A DNA stretch of 64,000 bases from Rariglobus sp. (lineage in GTDB: Bacteria > Verrucomicrobiota > Verrucomicrobiia > Opitutales > Opitutaceae): NCBI GenBank assembly GCA_029266495.1, contig JAQSWS010000017.1, positions 12,599-76,598 on the forward strand, given 5' to 3'. The position numbers were made by a program, and so were the translations under genes. Shown in pieces: positions 33,292-41,239 of the stretch; the first letter of the stretch is position 1, and every line of letters starts with the position of its first letter. The notes beneath the pieces were generated by a model. It was not told the origin of the DNA, did not search any database, and was given only the letters and a program-made list of their open reading frames with translations.

Positions 33292-34317
33292 ATGGATATC
33301 AAAAAGTTTTCACGCCTCGCCGGCGTGTCCACCGCCACCGTTTCCCGCGCTTTTTCCGGCAACGGCCGCATCAAAGAAGCCACGCGCCAGCGGATTTTCG
33401 AACTCGCCGCGACGCATGGCTACACGCCCAACATCCATGCCCAGCGGCTCAATGCCCGGCGCACCGACATCATCGCGGTCTATTATAGTTTCAGCACCGC
33501 GCCGATTTTCGACTACTACAACATGGAGCTCGCCCAGGAAATCGCCAAGGCGGCGGGCGTCCGCGGCTACACCACCAATCTCGAACTCACCCAAAAAACC
33601 GAGGCTCCCTCCCCCGGCCTTCAACGCGCCGCGGCCGGCGGCGGGCTCGACGGAATCATCCTCGTCGCCGACTCCCGGGCCGGCGCCCTCGCCTTTCTGC
33701 AGCAGTTCAAATCGATCCCGGTCGTGGTCATCGCAAATCACCGGTGGGATCTTCCCGAAGCCGCCGGACTGGTGCGCATCCATCAGGACTCCGGCATCGG
33801 CGAAGCCATCGCGCACCTGAAATCCGCAGGCCATGCGCGCATCGGATTCATTCACGGCGTCGCCGACACCGCCAAACATGACGCGTTTCTCAACGCCTTG
33901 CAGGCTCAGGGTCTCGATGCCGCCTCCGCACCCGCCGCGTCGGGCCCGCTCTCCTTCGAAGACGGCGAACGCGCGATCGGCGAACTCCTCTCCGCCCGCG
34001 TCACCGCCGTCCTTTGCTCAACCGACATCCTCGCCCTGGGAGCCATCAGTGGCGCGGACAAACGCGGCGTGCGCGTGCCCCAGGACCTTTCCATCGTCGG
34101 GATCGACAACCTGTCCTTCTCCCCGTTCACCCGCCCGCCGCTCGCAAGCGTCGGCATTCCGCGCACCGAGATCGCCGAGGCCGCCATCGCCATCCTCGAT
34201 CAACTCGTCACCGACACGACCGCGGATGCCACGCCGTCTGCCCGGCAGTTCATCCACACCATTAACACCCGCTTCATCCCCCGCGCCTCCCTCGGGCCGG
34301 TCAGCCGTCCGGCATAG
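33292..34317 (+). CDS. LacI-family transcriptional regulator (paralogue 2)
   Basis: The protein has 341 residues from the ATG at 33292; the longer frame upstream lacks any domain and overlaps the operators. The HTH is MDIKKFSRLAGVSTATVSRA followed by FSGNGRIKE, then AVYYSFSTAPIFDYYNMELA, HLKSAGHARIGFIHG, CSTDILALGAISGADKRGVR and LSIVGIDNLSF. The recognition helix is identical to that of the LacI protein at 16717 and the IFDYYNMELAQE segment is shared, so the two probably read the same or overlapping operators while sensing related or different ligands. It is transcribed divergently from the 29409-33095 gene, with 196 bp containing two operator-like sites between them. Confidence 0.9.
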   Translation: MDIKKFSRLAGVSTATVSRAFSGNGRIKEATRQRIFELAATHGYTPNIHAQRLNARRTDIIAVYYSFSTAPIFDYYNMELAQEIAKAAGVRGYTTNLELTQKTEAPSPGLQRAAAGGGLDGIILVADSRAGALAFLQQFKSIPVVVIANHRWDLPEAAGLVRIHQDSGIGEAIAHLKSAGHARIGFIHGVADTAKHDAFLNALQAQGLDAASAPAASGPLSFEDGERAIGELLSARVTAVLCSTDILALGAISGADKRGVRVPQDLSIVGIDNLSFSPFTRPPLASVGIPRTEIAEAAIAILDQLVTDTTADATPSARQFIHTINTRFIPRASLGPVSRPA

Positions 34318-34394
34318 AACGACCTGCGCGGTGTCGCAAAATTTTCCGTGTCTTCCGCGCATTCCGTGGGCAATGCTTCCCGTTTTTCTCCTCC

Positions 34395-35249
34395 ATGCGC
34401 TTCCATAAATACCACGCCCTCGGCAACGACTACATCGTCTGCGATCCCGCTGACTTTCCCCAGTGGAAAAACGGCCCGTCCGTCGACGAAATCCGCGTGA
34501 TCTGTCACCGCAACTTCGGCGTCGGCTCCGACGGTATTCTCTGGGGCCCCCTGCCTTCCACGAAGAGCGAATTCGGCCTGCGCATCTTCAACCCCGACGG
34601 CTCCGAGGCGGAAAAATCCGGCAACGGCCTGCGCATTTTTTCCCGCTACCTGTGGGACCGGAAGCTCGCCAAAAACGCCACGTTCACCATCGAGACGCCG
34701 GGCGGCCACGTGCAATCCGTCATCAAGGAAAACGGCAGCCTCATCACCGTCGACATGGGCTCCGTGAGCTTCGTCAGCACCAAGATCCCGCACACCGGTT
34801 CCGAACGCGAGGTCCTCAACGAACAGATCACCGCCCTTGATCGCACGTTCACCTACTGCGCCGCCACCATCGGTAATCCGCACTGCGTGCTGCCGCTCCC
34901 GGAAGTGTCCGCCGAGCTCGCCCATAAATACGGCCCGCACCTCGAAACCCACGCCAATTTCCCGCGCAAGACCAACGTCCAGTTCCTCCAGGTGCTCGAC
35001 CGTAAAAACATCCGGATCGAAATCTGGGAGCGCGGCGCCGGCTACACCCTCGCCTCCGGCAGCAGCTCCAGCGCCGCCGCCTCGGTTGCGCACAAGCTCG
35101 GCCTCGTCGACGCCGACGTCACCGTGCACATGCCCGGCGGCACGATCGGCATCGAGATCGGCGCCGGATTTGCGATTCGCATGACCGGCACCGTCAACAA
35201 AGTCGCCGACGGCGTGATGCACCCCCAGCTGTTCGAAGTGAAAGTCTGA
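34395..35249 (+). CDS. dapF: Diaminopimelate epimerase-fold protein lacking both catalytic cysteines
   Basis: The protein has 284 residues, normal DapF length. Family motifs are clear: KYHALGNDYIVCD, FGVGSDGIL, FNPDGSEAEKSGNG (66-78), TIGNPHCV and WERGAGYTLASGSS (211-224). DapF converts LL- to meso-diaminopimelate with a cysteine pair (Cys73/Cys217 in E. coli) found in CGNG and ACGxGAC contexts. Here both are serine, Ser75 and Ser221, read directly from TCC codons. Mpl elsewhere in the window shows that the cell uses meso-DAP peptidoglycan, so an epimerase is needed. Either this protein works differently, acts on another substrate, or a second dapF exists elsewhere. The gene symbol therefore names the family, not proven activity. 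Confidence 0.8.
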   Translation: MRFHKYHALGNDYIVCDPADFPQWKNGPSVDEIRVICHRNFGVGSDGILWGPLPSTKSEFGLRIFNPDGSEAEKSGNGLRIFSRYLWDRKLAKNATFTIETPGGHVQSVIKENGSLITVDMGSVSFVSTKIPHTGSEREVLNEQITALDRTFTYCAATIGNPHCVLPLPEVSAELAHKYGPHLETHANFPRKTNVQFLQVLDRKNIRIEIWERGAGYTLASGSSSSAAASVAHKLGLVDADVTVHMPGGTIGIEIGAGFAIRMTGTVNKVADGVMHPQLFEVKV

Positions 35250-35266
35250 CCTCGATTGATTTGTGG

Positions 35267-35286
35267 CCCTGAGCGTGAGCTCAGGG
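35267..35286. terminator. Hairpin between convergent genes
   Basis: The stem CCCTGAGC/GCTCAGGG has a GTGA (GNRA-type) loop, between the dapF stop and the stop of the redoxin gene. No T-run follows on either strand, so termination is only a suggestion. Confidence 0.45.
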
Positions 35287-35331
35287 AATCCGTCCCGCCG
35301 GCCCCGGTTCACGCCAGGGCCGTTTCATTCT

Positions 35332-35946
35332 TCAATACTTCACCGAGCAGCCATATGGCTGCGTGCTGCTTTTCTCGACCGCCACGTTGTTTTTCACGGC
35401 GGCCAGCGCGGCGGTGACGTAGTTCTCGGCCTTGGCAATATCGATCACGTCGGTCGAACGAATGCTGTCGATCGCTCCATTGTAGACGACCTTGCCGTCC
35501 GGCGTGATCACGAACAGGTGCGGCGTGGTCTTGGCACCATAAAGTTTGCCCACCGCTCCGTCCGTGTCGCGCAAATAGGCGGTCGGTGCAGCCCCCGTTT
35601 TGGCCGCCCATGCGGCCACCTTCTCCGCATCAAAATCCCCTTGCTTGCCCGCGGCGGCGGAATTGATCGAGAGCCACACCACGCCGTCGGCCGCGGCGGT
35701 TTTCTGAAGCGCGGGGATGTTGCCGCTGTTCTCGTAGTGCTTCACCACGAACGGACACTCGGGAGTGACCCAATCGAGCACGACGGTCTTGCGCTTGAAA
35801 TCGGAAAGCTTCCGGGTGGTTCCGGTGATGTCCTTGAGCGTGAACTCGGGCGCAAGCTGCCCGACAACAGCGGCAGCCTGGAGGCCGGCCGCGAAAACCA
35901 CGGCCGTGACGGCCGCAAAACAGGAACGCAAGCGATGGGTGGTCAT
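35332..35946 (-). CDS. Secreted thioredoxin-like redoxin (AhpC/TSA-type)
   Basis: The protein has 204 residues from the ATG at 35946, with signal peptide MTTHRLRSCFAAVTAVVFAA. A 723-codon frame extending further upstream is a chimera with the antisense of the next gene and is not used. The redoxin fold is shown by GQLAPEFTLKDITGTTRKLS, VVLDWVTPECPFVVKHYEN (single active-site-like Cys), TPHLFVITPDGKVVYNGAID and the conserved tail QPYGCSVKY. It is probably a periplasmic thiol-dependent peroxidase or redox-linked protein. Convergent with dapF and divergent from the exosortase block, it appears to be a single-gene unit. Confidence 0.8.
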   Translation of the reverse strand: MTTHRLRSCFAAVTAVVFAAGLQAAAVVGQLAPEFTLKDITGTTRKLSDFKRKTVVLDWVTPECPFVVKHYENSGNIPALQKTAAADGVVWLSINSAAAGKQGDFDAEKVAAWAAKTGAAPTAYLRDTDGAVGKLYGAKTTPHLFVITPDGKVVYNGAIDSIRSTDVIDIAKAENYVTAALAAVKNNVAVEKSSTQPYGCSVKY

Positions 35947-36042
35947 ACCTGCAATAGGAGTGCACCCCAAAACGATTTGTTCCGCCCGCAAATCCCATGG
36001 TTGCTGAAATGAAACCAGCTCCGTTACGCTGGGTCCGCAACA

Positions 36043-37524
36043 ATGGGATGGATTTCCGACTTCTTCCGGCTCGCGTGGGGCTTCCTTTATTGGAACACCC
36101 GAAAGACCGTCTACCGGCTGCGCGGAACCCGAAGCCAATGCCCCTGCCAGCACCTGAGCGACTCCGGACGCGCGTGGGAAACGGCTTGCGATGCCGCGGT
36201 CCACTGGAACAAACCCGCCCGCTTCCGGCGCCTTTGTCCGCTGCTCAAAAAAAACGACGCCGGCCTCTGGCGTTGCTCGGTGGACCGCCGTGACGTGCGT
36301 CCCTTCTGGGGTCGCGCCGCGGTCTTTCATGGCGGCCTCCTGCTCATTGTGTATCTGACGGCCACCCTCGCCGTCTTCGTCTTCCTTCGAAAAGTCGGTT
36401 ATCGCGTCACCTACCCCGGCGTCCTGTGGCCGCCCGCCTGGGAAAAATTCACCTCGATTCGCACGGACTATTTCCTGCGAAAATTTCAGTCCGCCTCCGC
36501 CGCGGGCGACATGCAGACCGCGCTCATGTCGCTTTCCACCGCCTATAACCTGGAGCCGCAAAACTACGCGACCGGCCGCCAGCTCGCCCAACTCTGGCAG
36601 GTCGGGCAGCCCGGGTTTTCCGACACCATCTATCGCCGGCTGCTCAACGACCATCCTGCCGAGGCCGCGACGACTGCGCAGGTCTGGTTCCGCGCCCTGC
36701 TGGCGCGCGGTGATTTTGCAGGCATCGAAACCCTCGCAAGCGACCGCATCGTCGCCGCACCCGATCAAGCGGGCGCCTGGCTGAACGCCTTTCTTTTCGC
36801 CAATCGGCGCACCGGCGACGCCGCCGCGCGAAACCGGCTCGCGGCCGCGCGCACCCTGCCCGATTCCGCCCGTTTTCTCCTGACCCTGGCCGACGACCTT
36901 GAAAAAAAACCGTCTCCCGCGGATACGCGTGAACGCCTCTCGAAGGCGGCCGCCGAAGCCGGGGACCCGCTGTCGTTTTTCAACGTCCTCCGCCAGTTCG
37001 TCTCCCGGGGCTTTGGAGAAGACGCCCTGCACTGGATCGATCGACGCCCCGGGCTCATCGGTCCCCGTGATTTGGTCCCCCTGCGCCTCGACGCACTCGC
37101 CACCGCGCGCTGGAGCACGCTCCTTCACCGTGAAGTTGAAACCCTTCTCGGGCCGCCACCGCATCCGGTGATCGTCGAGCTGTTGAGCGCACACCTCATC
37201 CGCCACCCCGATGCCACCGTGCGCGATCTTCTCTTCGCCCGGCTCGAGCGGGATCCACTCCCGGCCGCTCCGGCCAGCTACTCCGCTTATCTCTCGTTGT
37301 TCTGCGCAGCCGGCGCCGGACGCGACCTGCCACGACTCCACACGACCGCCGCGCGCATCAAGGAAGTCCTCCGCGACGATTTCAAAAGCCTCGATGCCGT
37401 CGGTGAAAGCCTCGTGAAGCACAGCCGGAACCAGCGCATCGAAAATTACCTGCCGGCATTGCAACCGCTGCCGCTGGATGTCAGCTACGCGTTGTTCGAG
37501 CATTACGCTCCCCTTCCTCGATGA
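36043..37524 (+). CDS. Membrane-anchored repeat protein cotranscribed with exosortase
   Basis: The protein has 493 residues. The N-terminus has a cysteine cluster (CPCQH, then ACDAA, RLCPLLKK, LWRCSVDRRD) over residues 33-80 that could bind a metal. One membrane helix follows (AVFHGGLLLIVYLTATLAVF, about 93-115). The remaining 370 residues are alpha-helical and read like TPR/Sel1-style repeats (FLRKFQSASAAGDMQTALMS, then LSTAYNLEPQNYATGRQLAQ). No named family was recognised. The stop overlaps the exosortase start by 4 bp, so the two are translated together; a role in recognising or routing PEP-CTERM proteins is plausible but unproven. Confidence 0.7.
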   Translation: MGWISDFFRLAWGFLYWNTRKTVYRLRGTRSQCPCQHLSDSGRAWETACDAAVHWNKPARFRRLCPLLKKNDAGLWRCSVDRRDVRPFWGRAAVFHGGLLLIVYLTATLAVFVFLRKVGYRVTYPGVLWPPAWEKFTSIRTDYFLRKFQSASAAGDMQTALMSLSTAYNLEPQNYATGRQLAQLWQVGQPGFSDTIYRRLLNDHPAEAATTAQVWFRALLARGDFAGIETLASDRIVAAPDQAGAWLNAFLFANRRTGDAAARNRLAAARTLPDSARFLLTLADDLEKKPSPADTRERLSKAAAEAGDPLSFFNVLRQFVSRGFGEDALHWIDRRPGLIGPRDLVPLRLDALATARWSTLLHREVETLLGPPPHPVIVELLSAHLIRHPDATVRDLLFARLERDPLPAAPASYSAYLSLFCAAGAGRDLPRLHTTAARIKEVLRDDFKSLDAVGESLVKHSRNQRIENYLPALQPLPLDVSYALFEHYAPLPR

Positions 37525-39119
37525 CCGCGCCGTCCTTCCTTCTGCCCCTCACCCCCTCCGGACGGATCGTGGTGGCCCTGGCTGGATTGCTCACCGCCGG
37601 TCTCTGCCTGCACCTCTGGCCGGTGTGGCTGGACAATCCGGATCTTTCGCACGGCCTCTTCGCACCCGTGCTGTTCCTGTTGCTGTTGCATGAAAGCCGC
37701 CGGCGCGGACCGTGGCGCCACCCGGCCGACACCCTGCTTCTCCGGATTGCGCGCGGCCTCATACTCGCGAGCGGCGTCGCCCTCGTGTCCATCGCCGGCC
37801 TCTATGCCGCGGCCGTCGAGTGGACCCATCCGCTCGTGGGCCTGTCGCTTTCACTCGCGCTCTCCGCGCTGCTGCTCGGCGCGCTGCTCTGGCTTTCATC
37901 CTCACGCGTGCGCGCCCTGCCTCTCAATTGGACCACGCTCGTTGCAGTCGGCTTCTGGCCGTTGTGCGCCCAAATCCCTCCGGGCACCTACACGCGCATC
38001 ACCCTGCAACTCCAGTTTTGGGTGACCGATGTCGTGCTTCAATCCCTGCACCTGCTCGGGATCGCCGCCTCCACCTCGGGCAACATCATCCTGCTCGCCC
38101 ACACCAGCGTGGGCGTCGAGGAAGCGTGCAGCGGCGTGCGAAGCCTCATCTCATGCTTTGTCGCCGCGGTGTTTTTCTCCGCCACGCTGGTGCGACGGCC
38201 CTGGGCCCGCCTGCTCATCATCGCGCTGGCCCCCCCGCTGGCGTTCGGAATGAACATCGTCCGCTCGCTCGGACTTACCTTGCTCGCCAACGCCGGCGTG
38301 GACATCGGAGGAAAATGGCACGACGTCACCGGGTTCGCCGTTCTGGGCGTGACGGCCGCAATTCTTGGCGCCCTGGCCCTTTGGCTCGAAGAGCCTGAAC
38401 CGTCTTCGGATCCACTCCCGCCCGCCACACCGGATATCGTCGCCGCTCCGCGGCCCTGGGGCGTGCTCACGGCATTCGTTCTCACGACCGCACTCGTCGG
38501 ATTTTTTGTCTTCAATACCCATGGTCCTATCCGTGAAGCCGGTCCGCCCCCCGATTTGCGATCGCTGCTTCCAACCGACCCCGCGGGCTGGGATCTCGTG
38601 CACACCGACGATCTCTATCGCTTCGCATCGATCCTCGAAACCAAACACCTCATCCAGCGGACGTATGTGCGCCGTGGAACCGCGGTCGGTTCCGAGCCGG
38701 TGCAGGTCACCGTGTATGTGGCTTACTGGTCGCCAGGCCAGGTTCCGGTCAGCCTCGTCGCCTCCCACACCCCCGAAGCCTGCTGGCCGGGCGGAGGCTG
38801 GGCGGCGCAACCGACCGTGCCGGCGGATTCTCCTTTTCTTTTCGGCGGGCAGACCCTGCCCGCGCCCGAATATCGCGCCTTCACGAACTCCGGGTTTCTG
38901 CAACACGTCTGGTATTGGCATCTCTATGACGGCCACTCCATCACGCAGAACGACCCCCGCTCCGCCGTCGCCTTGTTGAAACTTGCCTGGAACTACGGCT
39001 TCCGGACCGCGGGCGAGCAGATGTTCGTGCGTGTCTCCAGCAACCGCCCCTGGACGGAAATTCGCGACGACCCGCTCCTGACCGGCATCCTCTCCCGCCT
39101 CGAGCCCTTCGGACTGTAA
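37521..39119 (+). CDS. xrt: Exosortase with fused EpsI domain
   Basis: The protein has 532 residues. The N-terminal 300 residues have about eight membrane helices and the exosortase active-site set: Cys203 in VEEACSGVRSLISCF, Arg248 in NIVRSLGLT and His267 in KWHDVTGF. The C-terminal 200 residues are an EpsI-type periplasmic domain (DPAGWDLVHTDD, VYVAYWSPGQVP, SHTPEACWPGGGWA, FLQHVWYWHLYDG). Exosortases cleave PEP-CTERM sorting signals and link the protein to an envelope polymer. The PEP-CTERM protein at 17768 is a substrate candidate in this window, and many more probably exist elsewhere. Fusion of Xrt and EpsI is known but not universal. Confidence 0.92.
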   Translation: MTAPSFLLPLTPSGRIVVALAGLLTAGLCLHLWPVWLDNPDLSHGLFAPVLFLLLLHESRRRGPWRHPADTLLLRIARGLILASGVALVSIAGLYAAAVEWTHPLVGLSLSLALSALLLGALLWLSSSRVRALPLNWTTLVAVGFWPLCAQIPPGTYTRITLQLQFWVTDVVLQSLHLLGIAASTSGNIILLAHTSVGVEEACSGVRSLISCFVAAVFFSATLVRRPWARLLIIALAPPLAFGMNIVRSLGLTLLANAGVDIGGKWHDVTGFAVLGVTAAILGALALWLEEPEPSSDPLPPATPDIVAAPRPWGVLTAFVLTTALVGFFVFNTHGPIREAGPPPDLRSLLPTDPAGWDLVHTDDLYRFASILETKHLIQRTYVRRGTAVGSEPVQVTVYVAYWSPGQVPVSLVASHTPEACWPGGGWAAQPTVPADSPFLFGGQTLPAPEYRAFTNSGFLQHVWYWHLYDGHSITQNDPRSAVALLKLAWNYGFRTAGEQMFVRVSSNRPWTEIRDDPLLTGILSRLEPFGL

Positions 39120-39125
39120 TCCACC

Positions 39126-39218
39126 ATGCTTTTCCGCCTCACCTCCCGCGAACGCATCGCCTTGGCCACGGTCGCCCTGCTTCTGGCTCTCGGCGTGCTC
39201 GGACTCGCCGTGTTGTAA
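39126..39218 (+). CDS. 30-residue single-helix membrane peptide
   Basis: ATG at 39126 to TAA at 39218 encodes MLFRLTSRERIALATVALLL plus ten more residues ending LAVL: a short basic head and one hydrophobic helix. It starts 6 bp after the exosortase stop and is followed by scpA, so it could be the last gene of the exosortase operon. It could also be the N-terminal remnant of a larger protein. Codon use matches its neighbours. Unknown function. Confidence 0.45.
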   Translation: MLFRLTSRERIALATVALLLALGVLGLAVL

Positions 39219-39291
39219 CCCGCCCGCCGGGTCGGGCCGGCCTCAAGTTTTTCATTGCCGCCCCTTCGCCGTCGCCAAGCATCTCCCGACC

Positions 39292-40134
39292 GTGGTTCCC
39301 GACGCCGATTATCGCATCAAGCTCCCTGTCTTCGAGGGGCCCCTCGATCTCCTGCTTTTCCTCATCAAGAAAAACGAGATCGATATCTACGACATCCCCA
39401 TCGTCTCGGTCACACGCCAGTATATCGACGTGCTGCATTCGATGCAGCAGCTCGACCTCGAGATCGCCGGCGAGTTTTTCGTCATGGCCGCCACGCTGAT
39501 GGAGATCAAGAGCCGCATGCTCCTCCCCCGCGGACAGGCCGCCATCGATCCCAACGCCACCGAGGAGGAGATGGACCCGCGCTGGGAACTCGTCCACCAG
39601 CTCCTCCAATATAAAAAATTCAAGGAGGCCGCCGCCAAGCTCGACGAACTCGCCGTTTTCCAACGTGACCTGCTTGCCCGCCACGTCTCGGAACTCACCC
39701 TCAACGAATCCGACCGCCCGCTCAAAACCGTCGATCGCATCGAGCTCTGGAACGCCTTCAACATCGTCCTCCGCCGCCTCGCCGAAAAGCTGGTCGTCGG
39801 CCAGATCCAGGACGAACAGATCACCGTCGCCGACAAAATGGAGGAGGTCCTGGAGTTCATCCGCACCCGAAAGACCTTCGTCTTCACCGAACTCTTTGGC
39901 GACCAGCCCGTCACCGTGCGCCTGCTCGTGGCCACCTTTATCGCCGTGCTCGAACTCACCCGTCTCGGCAAGTTGCGCGTGCGCCAGAACGACGCCTTCA
40001 CCGACATCGAGTGCAGCGCGCGCGACGATTCGGCCCCGCCTCCGCCCTCCGAACCGGTCGCGGAAATCCCACCTCCGGCCAATCTCGAAAAGCCGCTTGA
40101 AACACCTGCGGAAGCAAGCACGGTATCCGCGTGA
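39292..40134 (+). CDS. scpA: Segregation and condensation protein A
   Basis: The protein has 280 residues starting at GTG 39292, needed to include the opening FEGPLDLLLFLIKKNEIDIY. This is the kleisin subunit that binds SMC heads and ScpB in the bacterial condensin. Conserved parts are IPIVSVTRQYIDVLHSMQQL, AGEFFVMAATLMEIKSRMLL, the mid linker with LVHQLLQYKKFKEAAAKLDE, and the C-terminal winged helix (TFVFTELFGDQPVTVRLLVA, then TFIAVLELTRLGKLRVRQND). A proline-rich tail of about 30 residues is extra. It overlaps the next gene by GTGA; scpB is not adjacent. Confidence 0.92.
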   Translation: MVPDADYRIKLPVFEGPLDLLLFLIKKNEIDIYDIPIVSVTRQYIDVLHSMQQLDLEIAGEFFVMAATLMEIKSRMLLPRGQAAIDPNATEEEMDPRWELVHQLLQYKKFKEAAAKLDELAVFQRDLLARHVSELTLNESDRPLKTVDRIELWNAFNIVLRRLAEKLVVGQIQDEQITVADKMEEVLEFIRTRKTFVFTELFGDQPVTVRLLVATFIAVLELTRLGKLRVRQNDAFTDIECSARDDSAPPPPSEPVAEIPPPANLEKPLETPAEASTVSA

Positions 40135-40397
40135 GCAAGAAACCGTCACGCCCTTCCCGTAAATCACCGGCCAAAACCGCCGGCCTGGTGGGTGTCGGCC
40201 TTGACAACGAGGACGGCCACAAGCGCATCACCCGCGGTGAACAGTTTGTGCTCGTCGGCGGTTCCGAGGAAACCCACGGCCGCATGACCGAGACCGTCGT
40301 CAAGACCTTCGAAGAACTCAAACGTCGCGACAAACGGCTCGAGAACGTCGAACCGCGCGAACTGGCCGACATCGTCCACAAGTCCACTCCTCGCTGA
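40131..40397 (+). CDS. Conserved-looking small cytoplasmic protein, unknown function
   Basis: The protein has 88 residues from a GTG overlapping the scpA stop (GTGA). The N-terminus is rich in Lys/Arg/Ser/Pro (KKPSRPSRKSPAKTAG), followed by a charged core (HKRITRGEQFVLVGGSEETH, VVKTFEELKRRDKRLENV). No domain was recognised. Tight coupling to scpA, and the coding-like pattern through the whole frame, support a real gene; a chromosome-related role would be guesswork. Confidence 0.6.
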   Translation: MSKKPSRPSRKSPAKTAGLVGVGLDNEDGHKRITRGEQFVLVGGSEETHGRMTETVVKTFEELKRRDKRLENVEPRELADIVHKSTPR

Positions 40398-40409
40398 TCT
40401 TTCCCCAAC

Positions 40410-40844
40410 ATGAACCTGAACCCCGATAGTTCCGCACCTACACCCGTCCCCGGCGTGCCTCCCGCTCCGGCGCCCCAGCCGCCGCTTGTTCAGCCGCCCG
40501 CGGCAACGCCTTCCGCGCCCGTGCTGACGCCCCCGGCTGCCGCCCGGCCGCTCACGCCGCCCCCGACGGCTCCTGCGGCGCCCGTGCTCACCCCTCCGCC
40601 CGCCAAGCCTCCCGTCAAACTGGCCCCGCCCGCCCCCGTGGGCCTGCGTCCTCCCGGCTCCCCGGCCCCGGTCGCCAGCGGCGTCCCGGCCGTCAACAAG
40701 CTTCCCGACGCACCCAAGTTCGTTTCGCCCATGCCCTCCATCGAGGAAGCGGACGACTCCATCCCCGTATTCCTGCCCATCGTCGCGGGTTTTGCGGCGG
40801 CGGCCTCGGTTGCTTTTGCCGTTCTGCTCTTCCTGAAACAATGA
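40410..40844 (+). CDS. Proline-rich tail-anchored membrane protein
   Basis: The protein has 144 residues. Residues 8-100 are low-complexity Pro/Ala with repeated PVLTPP units. A short acidic segment (SIEEADDSIP) and a C-terminal helix (FLPIVAGFAAAASVAFAVLL) follow. No signal peptide precedes it, so a tail-anchored topology with a disordered cytoplasmic arm is likely. It stands 12 bp from both neighbours in the scpA-trxA run. Function unknown. Confidence 0.6.
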   Translation: MNLNPDSSAPTPVPGVPPAPAPQPPLVQPPAATPSAPVLTPPAAARPLTPPPTAPAAPVLTPPPAKPPVKLAPPAPVGLRPPGSPAPVASGVPAVNKLPDAPKFVSPMPSIEEADDSIPVFLPIVAGFAAAASVAFAVLLFLKQ

Positions 40845-40856
40845 TCCCACACCCTC

Positions 40857-41180
40857 ATGTCCGATAAAATCGCCCACCTGACCACCGATACCTTCAAGAC
40901 CGCCATCGCTTCGCCGGCCCCCGTCCTCGTGGACTTCTGGGCCCCGTGGTGCGGCCCTTGCAAAGCCATCGCCCCCATCCTCGCCGAACTCGCCGATGAA
41001 CTCGATGGCAAGGTGACGATCACCAAGGTCAACGTGGACGATCATGGTGACATCGCCGCCGAATACGGCGTGCGCGCCATCCCCACCATGCTGCTTTTCA
41101 AAAACGGCCAGTTGGTGGAAACCCTCGTCGGCATGATGCCCAAGGCCACGCTCAAGGAAAAGCTCGTCGCCAAGATCTGA
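40857..41180 (+). CDS. trxA: Thioredoxin
   Basis: The protein has 107 residues, standard thioredoxin length. The redox motif WCGPC sits in VLVDFWAPWCGPCKAIAPIL near residue 33, with the cis-proline segment VRAIPTMLLFKNGQ. It is a general cytoplasmic disulfide reductant working with thioredoxin reductase. It is the last gene of the plus-strand run; a clear terminator follows 17 bp after the stop. Confidence 0.97.
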   Translation: MSDKIAHLTTDTFKTAIASPAPVLVDFWAPWCGPCKAIAPILAELADELDGKVTITKVNVDDHGDIAAEYGVRAIPTMLLFKNGQLVETLVGMMPKATLKEKLVAKI

Positions 41181-41197
41181 GCCGCCCGCGGCCCGTC

Positions 41198-41228
41198 AAA
41201 ACCGTCGCCTCACCGCGACGGTTTTTTT
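41198..41228 (+). terminator. Rho-independent terminator after trxA
   Basis: The stem ACCGTCGC (41201-41208) with GCGACGGT (41215-41222), extended by AAA/TTT, is followed by a run of seven T. The A-run on the left side may also help stop the convergent trpF transcript. Confidence 0.9.
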
Positions 41229-41239
41229 GTGCACGCATT

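Noticed and set aside
35332-37503. A 723-codon minus-strand frame
   Set aside because: Chimera of the redoxin gene and the antisense of the 36043-37524 gene; the redoxin has its own ATG and signal peptide at 35946.
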